A DNA stretch of 64,000 nt from an uncultured Collinsella sp. (GCA_900541055.1 UQHZ01000006.1:62001-126000); one strand, 5' to 3'; shown: positions 8,730 through 21,463, counted from the stretch's first letter. A program made the numbers and translations. The notes: generated by a model from the sequence alone, not told the origin.

Positions 8730-8770
8730 AAAGCCCGCTGGCAGATCTACATGAACTGCCGGCGGGCTTT
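8730..8770. terminator. Bidirectional hairpin terminator
   Basis: AAAGCCCGCTGGCAG (8730-8744) and CTGCCGGCGGGCTTT (8756-8770) form a 15-bp stem with one G-T pair. It separates the convergent CmpB-family and MoaE-like genes. Confidence 0.8.
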
Positions 8771-8803
8771 CGCTATAGACAGACTCGGATTGCCGACGAG
8801 GCC

Positions 8804-9223
8804 TTACGCCTCGCGCTCGACCTCGCTCACGCACTCGTTCTTGATGGTGCCGACGAGCGACTGCAGCGCATCGACCACATGCGGGCGAATGTCTCCGCCA
8901 ATGAGCACGAGCATGATGTCGTCACCTACGGCAAGCTCGCCGCTTGCCAGCCACACGCGCACATAGCCGATACCCGGCATCGCGCGCGTGGCCTCGATAG
9001 CAGCCTGCACCTTGCTGGCGTCGTAGCCAAACACCATGCCGCCCACCTTGTGGCCCGGCGCCACGCCATCGGTCTCGACGCCGCGCGCCTCGGCCTTGGG
9101 CGTCGCGCGCACCACACCGTTATGTGTCAGATACATACCGCACGCAGGTGCCGACGAATCGGCCTTGGCCTCGCGCAGCCAAGCATCAACCGAAGGCATC
9201 ATTTTGCCATTCTCGAGCATCAT
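8804..9223 (-). CDS. MoaE-like protein (molybdopterin synthase large-subunit family)
   Basis: 139-residue protein whose C-terminal half follows the MoaE pattern: YVRVWLASGELAVGDDIMLV, then a helix ending SLVGTIKNECVSEVE. In true MoaE two lysines of this last segment act in sulfur transfer to precursor Z. Here only the first (GTIKNE) is kept and the WKKE-type second lysine is absent. No other molybdenum cofactor gene is in the window. It may be a divergent MoaE or a reused fold, so function is uncertain. Start ATG at 9223, or the next codon. Confidence 0.6.
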   Translation of the reverse strand: MMLENGKMMPSVDAWLREAKADSSAPACGMYLTHNGVVRATPKAEARGVETDGVAPGHKVGGMVFGYDASKVQAAIEATRAMPGIGYVRVWLASGELAVGDDIMLVLIGGDIRPHVVDALQSLVGTIKNECVSEVEREA

Positions 9224-9287
9224 TTCTCCCTTACCGTCGTCGAGTAGCCAATTTGGAACGGGGCTTTTTTAGCTACTCTCGAACAAC

Positions 9288-10286
9288 TTATTCCTCGACC
9301 GGCGTGAGCACCATGACGGCGCGTGTGTTGCTCAGCGACAGCGAACGACAGGTCACGAGCGTCACGACCTTGGTTGCCGAGGCGGCGCGGTCGCCCGCAT
9401 CACTCGCCACGGCAGAAGCGCCGTCAAGCATCTCGGACAGGTAGTTCTTGAGCCCGTCGTCGCCCTCAAAATTGGGCGTGCGCGCCTTGGCATACGTGTC
9501 CTCGACCACCTTGGTCACCAGCGGTCGCAGCTTATACGTTGCATCGCGCGTGATGTAATACACGTACTCGATGCTATCGAACGTCGCTTGGTCGGTGGTG
9601 TCCGAAATCACGTTGAACATCGACCCATCGTTCATATGGTGGCCGTAGATCGTGGTCTGCTGGTCAACCATTCCCGGCGCGGTGTCGTCGCTATCCAAGA
9701 AGATGGCACCGGACGCGTTAGCCGTACCGTCAAACAGCGTGTTGAGGTATTTGGAGTTGTTGTTGGTCTGCACGACGGGATAGTTGATGTTGGTGCCGGG
9801 CGCGTAAATCCAACCCACAACCTCGGGATTCGTCTGGGCAAGTGCATCAAAGTCGATAATCGGCACGCCGCTGGCGTCCTTGTCGCTCACATATTGTTTT
9901 TCAATCTTTTGATACGACTCGCTCGCCTGCTTGTAGCCAATCTGAGCATTAATAAAGATAGCGGCGGCGGCGACAATCAGACCGATGCCCACGATGATGA
10001 GCAAGATGGGAATGATGGAGCGGCGCTTCTTACGCGGCGGCTCGGTGTAGCTGGACGACGCGGCATGCGATGAAGACCGGGACGGCTTCTTAGCGTTGCT
10101 ATAAGATGAAGGTCGATATGCGGCTGGCGCGTCCTGTCGACGATGCGTCGCCGGTGTCACGGGGCGCGGCGCGCGCGGCTGCTGAGGAGAGGATGTCCGA
10201 CCCTGCTGCGCCGCATGGGCAGCACCCGGCTTCGACGGATCGGGAATCTGAGAAGCCTTGAATCGTTTTCCCTGATAGTCGGACAT
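9288..10286 (-). CDS. Class B sortase
   Basis: Membrane transpeptidase that cleaves a sorting signal and joins surface proteins to peptidoglycan or to each other. The 332-residue product has a long Ser/Pro/Arg-rich cytoplasmic N-terminus (about 1-105), a KKRR-flanked transmembrane helix (about 110-132), and a sortase domain with catalytic His in IYGHHM, Cys in TLVTC and Arg in SNTRAVMVL near the C-terminus. SrtB-like features are the WIYAPGTNINYPVV block and the long region before the Cys. The start MSDYQ with AAGGAG is chosen over a 32-residue extension. It lies 35 nt after purE. Confidence 0.9.
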   Translation of the reverse strand: MSDYQGKRFKASQIPDPSKPGAAHAAQQGRTSSPQQPRAPRPVTPATHRRQDAPAAYRPSSYSNAKKPSRSSSHAASSSYTEPPRKKRRSIIPILLIIVGIGLIVAAAAIFINAQIGYKQASESYQKIEKQYVSDKDASGVPIIDFDALAQTNPEVVGWIYAPGTNINYPVVQTNNNSKYLNTLFDGTANASGAIFLDSDDTAPGMVDQQTTIYGHHMNDGSMFNVISDTTDQATFDSIEYVYYITRDATYKLRPLVTKVVEDTYAKARTPNFEGDDGLKNYLSEMLDGASAVASDAGDRAASATKVVTLVTCRSLSLSNTRAVMVLTPVEE

Positions 10287-10321
10287 GGCTCTCCTTATAC
10301 TGCGGTGAAACGGCGGAACGT

Positions 10322-10786
10322 CTAGGCGTCGGCCATCTCCTGCTTCATCTTCTCGATAACCTTGCGGTACTCGGGGTCGCATGCGCCCAGAATCTGCGTG
10401 GCGTAGATGGCGGCGTTCTTGGCGCCGTTGATGGCAACGCAGGCCACGGGCACACCCGAAGGCATCTGCACCATCGACAGCAGCGAATCCATGCCGCCCA
10501 GGTCACTCGTCTTCATAGGCACGCCGATGACCGGCAGCGGCGTAAAGGCAGCCACGACACCACCCAGGTGAGCGGCCTTGCCGGCGGCGGCGATAATCAC
10601 TTTGATACCGCGATCGGCAGCAGTCGAGGCCCACTCGTGGACCTTCGCCGGCGTGCGGTGTGCGCTCGCAATGACAAGCTCATAGGGCACACCGAGCGCC
10701 TCGAGCTCGGCGGTGCAGCCTTCCATAACGCCCAGATCGGACTTGGAGCCCATAATGATCCCGACAACCGGCTTCTGATCTGCCAT
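10322..10786 (-). CDS. purE: 5-(carboxyamino)imidazole ribonucleotide mutase
   Basis: Interconverts N5-CAIR and CAIR in purine synthesis. The 154-residue protein has the class I PurE signature: IIMGSKSDLGVM, the SAHRTPAKV loop with the catalytic His, AAAGKAAHLGGVVA and GVPM. ATG at 10786 is 9 nt from AGGAGG; the TTG two codons upstream is too close to the SD. purK is not in the window. The sortase B gene follows at 35 nt. Confidence 0.96.
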   Translation of the reverse strand: MADQKPVVGIIMGSKSDLGVMEGCTAELEALGVPYELVIASAHRTPAKVHEWASTAADRGIKVIIAAAGKAAHLGGVVAAFTPLPVIGVPMKTSDLGGMDSLLSMVQMPSGVPVACVAINGAKNAAIYATQILGACDPEYRKVIEKMKQEMADA

Positions 10787-10881
10787 AAACAAAGACCTCC
10801 TGTTGAGAACGGCGACGCGGCGGATCCGCGACCCTTAACTACTGAGAGTAGTATAGCTGCTCCCGTCCCTGCGGTCTTTGT

Positions 10882-10953
10882 GGTGGCGGCTGAGCCTTTC
10901 CCTCGGGAACTGGGCTTCGCGAAGTTTCCCGAGGGAAAGGCTCAGCCGCCACC
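10882..10953. repeat. Long perfect hairpin 1 (28-bp arms)
   Basis: Arms 10882-10909 and 10926-10953 are perfectly complementary over 28 bp. The 16-nt loop contains the palindrome CTTCGCGAAG (10915-10924). First of three long hairpins between carB and purE. Confidence 0.92.
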
Positions 10954-11000
10954 CTGCGACCTACCGGGAATTGCCATGACGTACGTTGGCTGAAATATTA

Positions 11001-11040
11001 GTGTGGGATCCGCCGTTCGAACGAACGGCGGATCCCACAC
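11001..11040. repeat. 40-nt palindrome (hairpin 2, 19-bp arms)
   Basis: GTGTGGGATCCGCCGTTCG and its exact complement flank a 2-nt centre. The inner CCGCCGTTC-N4-GAACGGCGG part also occurs inside the 3' end of carA at 14694-14715. Confidence 0.92.
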
Positions 11041-11111
11041 TCACTTTTTATTCTGCCCTAGTCATCGCGCAAAGCCCCTTCCGCAGCACACGGAGCAGCC
11101 AAGTCACCGCA

Positions 11112-11202
11112 GGCCGGGGCGGGAGGGGCCGAGTTTCCTCCTGAGCGACTCTGCTTGCAGCCGGAGCGAAAGGGGGAAATCTCGGCCCCTCCCGCCCCGG
11201 CC
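11112..11202. repeat. Long perfect hairpin 3 (22-bp GC-rich arms)
   Basis: Arms 11112-11133 and 11181-11202 pair perfectly over 22 bp, with further imperfect pairing inside (TTTCCTCC against GGGGGAAA). It ends 11 nt from the carB stop codon, so on the minus strand it could act as a terminator, although there is no T-run. Confidence 0.88.
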
Positions 11203-11213
11203 GGCCAGGTCAA

Positions 11214-14528
<3,315 letters not shown>

Positions 14529-14626
14529 GTTTAAAACCTCCTAGAGAGGCTGACTCAATGTTTTGGAAAAGTCAGCGAGGGTGCAGCTGGTGCATCAGGT
14601 TGCCGTGATGCGAGGGCGCGCTGGGC

Positions 14627-16132
14627 TTATGCCCGCGCGTCCGAAGCAGAGCGGCAAGATGATGTGCCAGATGCAGCCGCAGCGTCGACCGGTCCGCCGT
14701 TCGGTAGAACGGCGGAACCATCGTCGGCAAAGTTCCAGCCGGCAAGGCGGTCCTTCGCGGTATCGATGTCCAGGTAGTTCTCCTCGCCGTCCATGAGTCG
14801 CGTAAAGGCGGTAAAGAGATAGTGGGCATCGGTGGGGCCAGGCGAGGCCTCGGGGTGGTACTGGACCGAGAAGCACGGGGCGTCGAGCAGCTGGATGCCC
14901 TCGGCGGTGCCGTCGTTGAGGTTCACATGCGTCAGGCGAATGCGACCAAAGCGCTCGTTCATCACGACCGGCGCGATTCCGCGGCGCACCCAGGCGCGCA
15001 GATCTCCATCGGCCGCATGCTCGGTCTCGCCGCCCGAAAGCTCGGGGACAAGCTTGCCCAGACTGGGGAACAGCAGGCCAAAGCCGTGGTTTTGCGCGGT
15101 GATCTCCACGCGGCGGCTCACCAGGTTCATGACCGGCTGGTTGCCACCGCGGTGACCGAACTTAAGCTTTTCCATCTGGGCGCCGCAGGCCAGGCTGATC
15201 ATCTGGTGACCAAGACAAATACCAAAGACCGGCACCTTGCCGATCAGCTGCTGCACCTGCTCGTAGGTCTCCACCACGGCGTCGGGGTCGCCGGGGCCAT
15301 TGGACAAAAAGACACCGTCGGGATTCATGTCGAGCACCTCACTCGCGGGCGTATCCCACGGCACGACGGTAAGGTCGCAGCCGGCGCGGACCAGCCCCTC
15401 CAGAATACCGCGCTTCACACCGCAGTCGTAGGCGACCACCTTGTGACAGGCAGGAGCGGCAGCCGCAAGTGCAAAGTCATGCGTGGCAGGCAGGTCGACG
15501 GCGGCAAAGGCGTGGGGCTCAGGGCAGCTCACGGTCTTGACCAGGTTCTCGCCTACCAGCGTGGGCGCTGCGGCCAGACGCTCGGCAAGCTCGTCGACGT
15601 CGAAGATCTCGGTCGAGATAATGCCCATCTTGGAACCATTATCGCGCAGATGGCGCACCAGGGCGCGGGTATCGACACCCTCGATAGCGACGATGCCGTG
15701 AGCGCGCAGGTACTCCGGCACGCTGACGGCCGAGCGCCAGTTAGAAGGCGTGGCGCACATGTCGCGAACGATCATGCCGCGCATGGCCGGAGCGCTCGCA
15801 GGGCGCACGGCGTCGCCGGGGAAGGCCGACTGGACGTCGGCCTCGTCGATACCGTAGTTGCCGATCTGCGGATAGGTCATGGTTACGATTTGGCCGGCAT
15901 AACTCGGGTCGGTCATGACCTCAAAGTAGCCCTCGAGCGAGGTGTTGAAGCAGACTTCGCCGGTCTCGGTGCCCTCGGCGCCGCATGCACGTCCATAAAA
16001 AATGGTCCCATCCTCAAGATACAGAATGCAGGGACCGCAGGTGCCCTTGCTGGTTTTGGCCAGCATACGCTGGCAAAGCTCGCTGGGCGCGAAGGTGCGG
16101 GCGGCAGCGCCCGCGGTATGGTTGTTCGCCAT
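14627..16132 (-). CDS. carA: Carbamoyl-phosphate synthase small (glutaminase) subunit
   Basis: Hydrolyses glutamine and channels ammonia to CarB. The N-terminal CPSase domain has YLEDGTIFYG, EVCFNTSLEGY and DPSYAGQIV. The class I glutaminase has the nucleophile Cys in VFGICLGHQM and the His/Glu of the triad in YHPEASPGPTDAH. At 501 residues it is over 100 longer than usual: an N-terminal extension of about 35, an insert between QNHGFGLLF and THVNLNDGT, and a tail of about 45 residues after the catalytic region, partly encoded by a hairpin. ATG at 16132 follows AAGGAG. A PyrR-type RNA hairpin overlaps the leader. Confidence 0.95.
   Translation of the reverse strand: MANNHTAGAAARTFAPSELCQRMLAKTSKGTCGPCILYLEDGTIFYGRACGAEGTETGEVCFNTSLEGYFEVMTDPSYAGQIVTMTYPQIGNYGIDEADVQSAFPGDAVRPASAPAMRGMIVRDMCATPSNWRSAVSVPEYLRAHGIVAIEGVDTRALVRHLRDNGSKMGIISTEIFDVDELAERLAAAPTLVGENLVKTVSCPEPHAFAAVDLPATHDFALAAAAPACHKVVAYDCGVKRGILEGLVRAGCDLTVVPWDTPASEVLDMNPDGVFLSNGPGDPDAVVETYEQVQQLIGKVPVFGICLGHQMISLACGAQMEKLKFGHRGGNQPVMNLVSRRVEITAQNHGFGLLFPSLGKLVPELSGGETEHAADGDLRAWVRRGIAPVVMNERFGRIRLTHVNLNDGTAEGIQLLDAPCFSVQYHPEASPGPTDAHYLFTAFTRLMDGEENYLDIDTAKDRLAGWNFADDGSAVLPNGGPVDAAAASGTSSCRSASDARA
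14691..14718. repeat. Hairpin inside the carA 3' end
   Basis: CCGCCGTTC (14694-14702), a 4-nt loop and GAACGGCGG (14707-14715) form a 9-bp stem extended by GGT/ACC. The same 9-4-9 unit is the heart of the intergenic palindrome at 11001-11040, suggesting a repeat unit captured by the carA coding region. Confidence 0.75.
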
Positions 16133-16143
16133 AATTCTCCTTC

Positions 16144-16161
16144 CCGGTCTCACAGGACCGG
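16144..16161 (-). promoter_or_regulatory. PyrR-binding RNA hairpin in the carA leader
   Basis: On the minus strand CCGGTC-CTGTGA-GACCGG forms a 6-bp stem closing a hexaloop that fits the CNGNGA loop known for PyrR-binding sites. It lies 8 nt before the AAGGAG ribosome site of carA. In actinobacterial pyr leaders a site here would let PyrR with UMP block translation of carAB. pyrR itself is not in the window. Confidence 0.78.
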
Positions 16162-16297
16162 CTTAAAGGTGTGTAGTTAGGCCTCGCGGTATTGTAACCG
16201 CAAGCATGCCTCATGGCGTTAATTTCATCGAAATGTTTACGAAATGATAATTATGACTTTCTATGCATAATGATTTTTCTGGGACGGGGATTAAAAA

Positions 16298-16334
16298 ATC
16301 ATCCCGCGCGGGCTTGTGGCTCACGCGGGATGAT
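16298..16334 (-). terminator. Intrinsic terminator after the 16,344 gene
   Basis: ATCATCCCGCG and CGCGGGATGAT pair over 11 bp and the minus strand continues TTTTTT. It ends the ABC exporter / hypothetical gene unit and insulates carA. Confidence 0.88.
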
Positions 16335-16343
16335 GGCGTCTTA

Positions 16344-17306
16344 TTATTTCTTGTCCTGATCCAGCAGTTCGGACGGTGTGCGATCGGGCTTGCCGCCGCG
16401 GAAAATCTCGCGGCCATGCAGACGATGCTCCAGATCGCGCTCGGCCTTTTCCTCGTCAATCTTGGTCTGGCTCACCACCGGGTCCTCAATCAACGACGAC
16501 ACCGAGTTCACCTGCTTCTGAATGCGCTCGGCGATGGTGTCATCCATACTCACGATGCGCATCTTCCAGTCGATACTCGTGGCGTTGGATGAGCTCTTGG
16601 TCCACACGAACGTCAAAATGGCGCTCTGGTGGCCGCGCGCGGGGAACATGCCAAAGAAGGAATCGTGCTGAATGTTGCTATCCTCGTCGATATAGGCGTG
16701 AACGTTATACACCACGCGGTCGATCTTATCGTTGAGCAACGCGTTGGTCGCAAGCGCCGCGGCCTGAATCTGCCCGTTGGACAACAGCTCGAGCTCGTTG
16801 GCAGAAGACGTGTCCAACACCGTCACCTCGACCGTGCCCGTGCGTTCATCGGCTTCATCGACGGTAAAGTCGAGCGGGAACTGCGTAAAGCCGTTGCCCC
16901 ATTCAAGTCCACCCTTGAGCGCGGTCGAGACGGTATCGACCGAAACGCTCTCGGACAGGTTGGCGGTATTCAGACGGCGCATCACGCCGTAGCCGATCTG
17001 CATGCCCACGATCAGCACCAAAATACCGATGACCACGGCCATCGCGGTCTTCGTAATGGTATGGCTCACCTGCGAGCCCGAAGGATCGTCCTCGGACAGC
17101 GGGTCGATATGTTTTGCCTGGCTCGCGCGGTCCTCACTGCGCAGCTGCGCTAGCGCCGCTTTGTCACCGCGCTTGGCCGCAGCCTCCTTCTCACGCATGC
17201 GCTCGGTACGCTTTTTGGCGAGCGTGGGATCCAAGACGCCGGATGCATCGATTTCGGAGAATAACTCCGTCACTTCTTCCGGAGTCAAAGGGTTCTTGTC
17301 AGCCAT
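16344..17306 (-). CDS. Hypothetical single-pass membrane protein
   Basis: I do not recognise a family. The 320-residue protein has a charged, helical cytoplasmic N-terminus rich in Arg, Lys and Ala (about 30-75), one transmembrane segment (VVIGILVLIVGMQIGYGV, about 88-106), then an extracytoplasmic region with alternating strands that looks like a folded sensor or lipoprotein-type domain, and a charged C-terminal tail. It starts 19 nt after the ABC exporter gene ends, so the two are probably co-transcribed and share a terminator. Confidence 0.75.
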   Translation of the reverse strand: MADKNPLTPEEVTELFSEIDASGVLDPTLAKKRTERMREKEAAAKRGDKAALAQLRSEDRASQAKHIDPLSEDDPSGSQVSHTITKTAMAVVIGILVLIVGMQIGYGVMRRLNTANLSESVSVDTVSTALKGGLEWGNGFTQFPLDFTVDEADERTGTVEVTVLDTSSANELELLSNGQIQAAALATNALLNDKIDRVVYNVHAYIDEDSNIQHDSFFGMFPARGHQSAILTFVWTKSSSNATSIDWKMRIVSMDDTIAERIQKQVNSVSSLIEDPVVSQTKIDEEKAERDLEHRLHGREIFRGGKPDRTPSELLDQDKK

Positions 17307-17325
17307 AAACTTCCTGTCATATCAA

Positions 17326-19098
17326 TCAGTCGAGCTCGTGCGCACGCGCACCTTCGAACTGCATTCGATAGTAACGGGCATAGGTGCCGCCACGGGCGAG
17401 AAGCTCCTCGTGCGTGCCACGCTCCACAACGCGACCATGCTCAACGGTCGCAATCTCATCGGCATGCTTAATGGTCGAAAGACGGTGGGCGATAATAATC
17501 GTGGTGCGGCCGCGTGCCAGCTCTTCGAGTGACTCCTGCACCGCCTCCTCGCTCTCGTTATCCAAAGCACTCGTCGCCTCGTCCAAAATCAGGATCTTGG
17601 GGTTCTTGAGAAACACGCGCGCGATGGCAACGCGCTGCTTCTGTCCGCCCGAAAGACGGCTGCCGCGCTCGCCCACCACGGTGCCGTAGCCCTGCGGAAG
17701 CGACTCGATAAAGGCATCGATGTTGGCGCGACGGGCGGCCTCGGCGATCTCTTCTGCCGTGGCGCCCGGCTTGCCGTAGGCGATGTTCTCGCCAATCGTA
17801 CCGTCAAATAGATAGACATCCTGCTGCACCAGGCCGATGGCGCGGCGCAGGCTCTGCTGCGTCACATCGCGCACGTCCTGACCGTCGATGCTAATGGATC
17901 CGGTAGCCACGTCATAAAAGCGCGGCAGCAGCGAACAGGTCGTGGACTTGCCGCCGCCCGAAGGGCCAACCAAAGCGATGGTCTGCCCGGGCTTGATGGA
18001 CAGGTCCATATGGTCGATAACGGGACGCTCGTCGGCATAGCCCTCGCCCAGCTCGACATCCTCGTAGTTAAAGCACACGTCGTGATACTCCACGGCGCCG
18101 GCGGTCACCTGCAGATCCGTGGCGCCCGGCTTGTCCTGGATATCCGGCGCGGTCGAGAGCACCTCGTCCATACGCTTAAAGCCGGCAATAGCCTTCTGAT
18201 ACGTTTCGGCCGAATTGACGAGTGTCTCGAGCGGCGTGCAGAACAGCGAAATGTAGAGAGCGAAGGTTGCCATATCGACCGCCTGCAGCTGACCCTGGGC
18301 AACGAGCCAACCACCCAGCAGCACCACGATCACATAGAGCACACCCGAGAGCAGGCCATACGTCGCGGTATAGACGCCCATGGCGTGATACATGTTCTCC
18401 TTGGACGAAAGGTAGCGATTGTTGGAGGCGCGGAACTTGAAGCGTTCGGTCTCTTCGTTGGCAAAGCTCTTGACTACGCGCATGCCCGCCAGCGAATCCT
18501 GCAGCTGCGCATTAATGCCGCTGATTTTTTTGCGGTTGTCGCTAAAGACCTCGCGCATGCGCATGTTCTGCCAAAACATGATGACCGCAAACGCTGCCGT
18601 CACCACAGCCATGGCAAGCGCCAGCACCGGGGCGATGGTAAAGAGGATCACAAACGAGCCGATGATCTCGATGCCGCAGATGATGATCCACTCGGGCACG
18701 TGATGCGCCGCCTCGCAGATATCGAACAGGTCGTTGACCACGCGGCTCATCATGTCGCCCGAGCTGTTGCGGTCGAAGTACGCAAAGCTAAAGCGCTCAT
18801 ACTGGTCGAACAGGTCCTCGCGCATTTTGGACTCCATGCGCGCGCCCATCACGTGACCCCAATAGCTCACAAAGTAGCGGCAGGCGCAGCGGACGGCATA
18901 CATCAGCACCAAGCCCACCGCGATCATGCCGAGCGCCTGCATAATGGCAGCCTGACCCTGAGTAAATAGCCCACCGGTCAAATTGCGCAGGATAATGGGG
19001 AACGCCAGGTCAATGGCGGCAAGCACCAGAGCACAAACAGTATCAGCAACAAAAAGCCCCATCTGGGGCTTGTAATAAGACAAAAACCTTCTAAACAT
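17326..19098 (-). CDS. ABC transporter ATP-binding protein/permease (MsbA/LmrA-type half transporter)
   Basis: Exporter half-molecule of 590 residues that should act as a homodimer in the cytoplasmic membrane. The N-terminal type 1 exporter domain has six hydrophobic segments (about 15-300). The nucleotide-binding domain has Walker A GPSGGGKST, Q-loop LVQQDVYLFD, signature LSGGQKQR, Walker B ILILDEATSALD and H-loop IIIAHRLSTI. Substrate is not predictable. ATG at 19098 has GAGGA upstream. A 247-nt gap with two hairpins separates it from the NUDIX gene. Confidence 0.93.
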   Translation of the reverse strand: MFRRFLSYYKPQMGLFVADTVCALVLAAIDLAFPIILRNLTGGLFTQGQAAIMQALGMIAVGLVLMYAVRCACRYFVSYWGHVMGARMESKMREDLFDQYERFSFAYFDRNSSGDMMSRVVNDLFDICEAAHHVPEWIIICGIEIIGSFVILFTIAPVLALAMAVVTAAFAVIMFWQNMRMREVFSDNRKKISGINAQLQDSLAGMRVVKSFANEETERFKFRASNNRYLSSKENMYHAMGVYTATYGLLSGVLYVIVVLLGGWLVAQGQLQAVDMATFALYISLFCTPLETLVNSAETYQKAIAGFKRMDEVLSTAPDIQDKPGATDLQVTAGAVEYHDVCFNYEDVELGEGYADERPVIDHMDLSIKPGQTIALVGPSGGGKSTTCSLLPRFYDVATGSISIDGQDVRDVTQQSLRRAIGLVQQDVYLFDGTIGENIAYGKPGATAEEIAEAARRANIDAFIESLPQGYGTVVGERGSRLSGGQKQRVAIARVFLKNPKILILDEATSALDNESEEAVQESLEELARGRTTIIIAHRLSTIKHADEIATVEHGRVVERGTHEELLARGGTYARYYRMQFEGARAHELD

Positions 19099-19206
19099 GC
19101 AGTCCTCGGGGGTAAATAAATAGCGTGAGAAATCCGGTTGAACCGGTCAGGCTGAAAACAAAGCGTCCCAACAAGCATAACGCCGATGTTCTGGCAGCGT
19201 CAGCGA

Positions 19207-19304
19207 AAACGTCCCTAAGCGAGCAAGGTGCCTTGAAAGAGGAGCGACGCGTACTTCGGTACGCGAGCGACGATTGAAAGGCAGATTGCCGCTTAGGGGC
19301 GTTT
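19207..19304. repeat. Structured element A (conserved with element B at 37253-37353)
   Basis: Outer arms 19207-19221 and 19290-19304 pair at 14 of 15. Inner arms 19223-19234 and 19278-19289 pair at 10 of 12 with a tandem G-A/G-G mismatch. A terminal CGCGTAC-TTCG-GTACGCG hairpin (19248-19265) is flanked by unpaired GAAAGAGGAG and GCGACGATTGA. The core 19235-19276 is identical at about 38 of 42 positions to the gyrB-gyrA element. Confidence 0.85.
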
Positions 19305-19317
19305 GCAGCGTCGGCTC

Positions 19318-19345
19318 GTTACGCGGTTTGGTAAAACCGCGTAAC
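19318..19345. terminator. Perfect 12-bp hairpin abutting the NUDIX stop codon
   Basis: GTTACGCGGTTT (19318-19329) and AAACCGCGTAAC (19334-19345) enclose GGTA, directly next to the stop codon at 19346. No T-run follows on the minus strand, so it may protect the 3' end or act together with element A rather than terminate. Confidence 0.6.
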
Positions 19346-20041
19346 CTAGAGATCGGCCCCACCCAAGCGGTGCGCGATGCTGTCACAGGCAAGCGCGCCT
19401 ACGACGGTCTTGGCGTCTTCGATCTTGCCGTCGAGCACGGCGTCAATCAGCTCGTGCAGCGGCACCAGGTCCACGTTGACAAACTCGTCATCATCGGGGT
19501 TGGGCGCATCAAACTCGAGCTTGGTAGCCAAGTAGATGTGGATGATCTCATCGCAAAAACCGCAGGACGTGACAATCGACGTCAAAAAGCGAATGCGACC
19601 GGCCCTAAAGCCCGTCTCCTCATGCAGTTCGCGCTTGGCGCAATCGAGCGGGTCCTCGCCCGGGTCGAGCTTGCCGGCGGGAATCTCGACCGTCACGCGG
19701 TCAATGGCGGTGCGGTACTGACGCACCAGTACGATCTTGCCGCTCTCGGTCAGTGCCACAACGGCCGCCGCACCCGGATGGCGAACGATATCGCGGGCGC
19801 TGCGGTGACCGTTGGGCAGCTCAACCTCAAGACGGTGGACGTCGAGGATCTTGCCCTTCCAGGCGCACTCCTCCGAAAGAATCTTCTCGTGCAGCTCGGC
19901 ATCGTGCGGGTCGTCATCACCCAGCACCAGCGCCGGCTCGTCAGCGACCTCGCCACCAGGCTCGCCCTCGGCGTGCCCATACATGCGGCTGTCCTCTTCG
20001 ACAATCTGCGCGTCCACGAGTTCTTCGTTCTTCTCGTCCAT
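19346..20041 (-). CDS. NUDIX hydrolase (ADP-ribose pyrophosphatase-like)
   Basis: Hydrolyses a nucleoside diphosphate linked to another group, most likely ADP-ribose. The complete Nudix box is GKLDPGEDPLDCAKREL followed by HEETGF, matching GX5EX7REUXEEXGU. WKGKILDVHRLEVELPNG and VRQYRTA upstream are typical of the ADPRase subgroup. An acidic N-terminal extension of about 55 residues precedes the domain. The start at 20041 (MDEKN) has GAGAGG about 10 nt upstream; the ATG three codons earlier is too close to that site. It lies about 21 nt after purD. Confidence 0.9.
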   Translation of the reverse strand: MDEKNEELVDAQIVEEDSRMYGHAEGEPGGEVADEPALVLGDDDPHDAELHEKILSEECAWKGKILDVHRLEVELPNGHRSARDIVRHPGAAAVVALTESGKIVLVRQYRTAIDRVTVEIPAGKLDPGEDPLDCAKRELHEETGFRAGRIRFLTSIVTSCGFCDEIIHIYLATKLEFDAPNPDDDEFVNVDLVPLHELIDAVLDGKIEDAKTVVGALACDSIAHRLGGADL

Positions 20042-20062
20042 CCGTCTCATTCCTCTCGGATT

Positions 20063-21367
<1,305 letters not shown>

Positions 21368-21421
21368 GGGTGCCTCCTCTATGGATGAATGGCCCGCTCC
21401 GCGCGAGCCCTTTGCAAGCAA

Positions 21422-21463
21422 ATATACCCCTCGGCCGCCCGTCCGGGCTGCAAAGGGGTATAT
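21422..21463 (-). terminator. Probable terminator of purA
   Basis: ATATACCCCT and AGGGGTATAT pair over 10 bp, with an inner GC-rich stem, 23 nt after the purA stop. The minus strand continues TTTGCTTGC. Confidence 0.6.
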
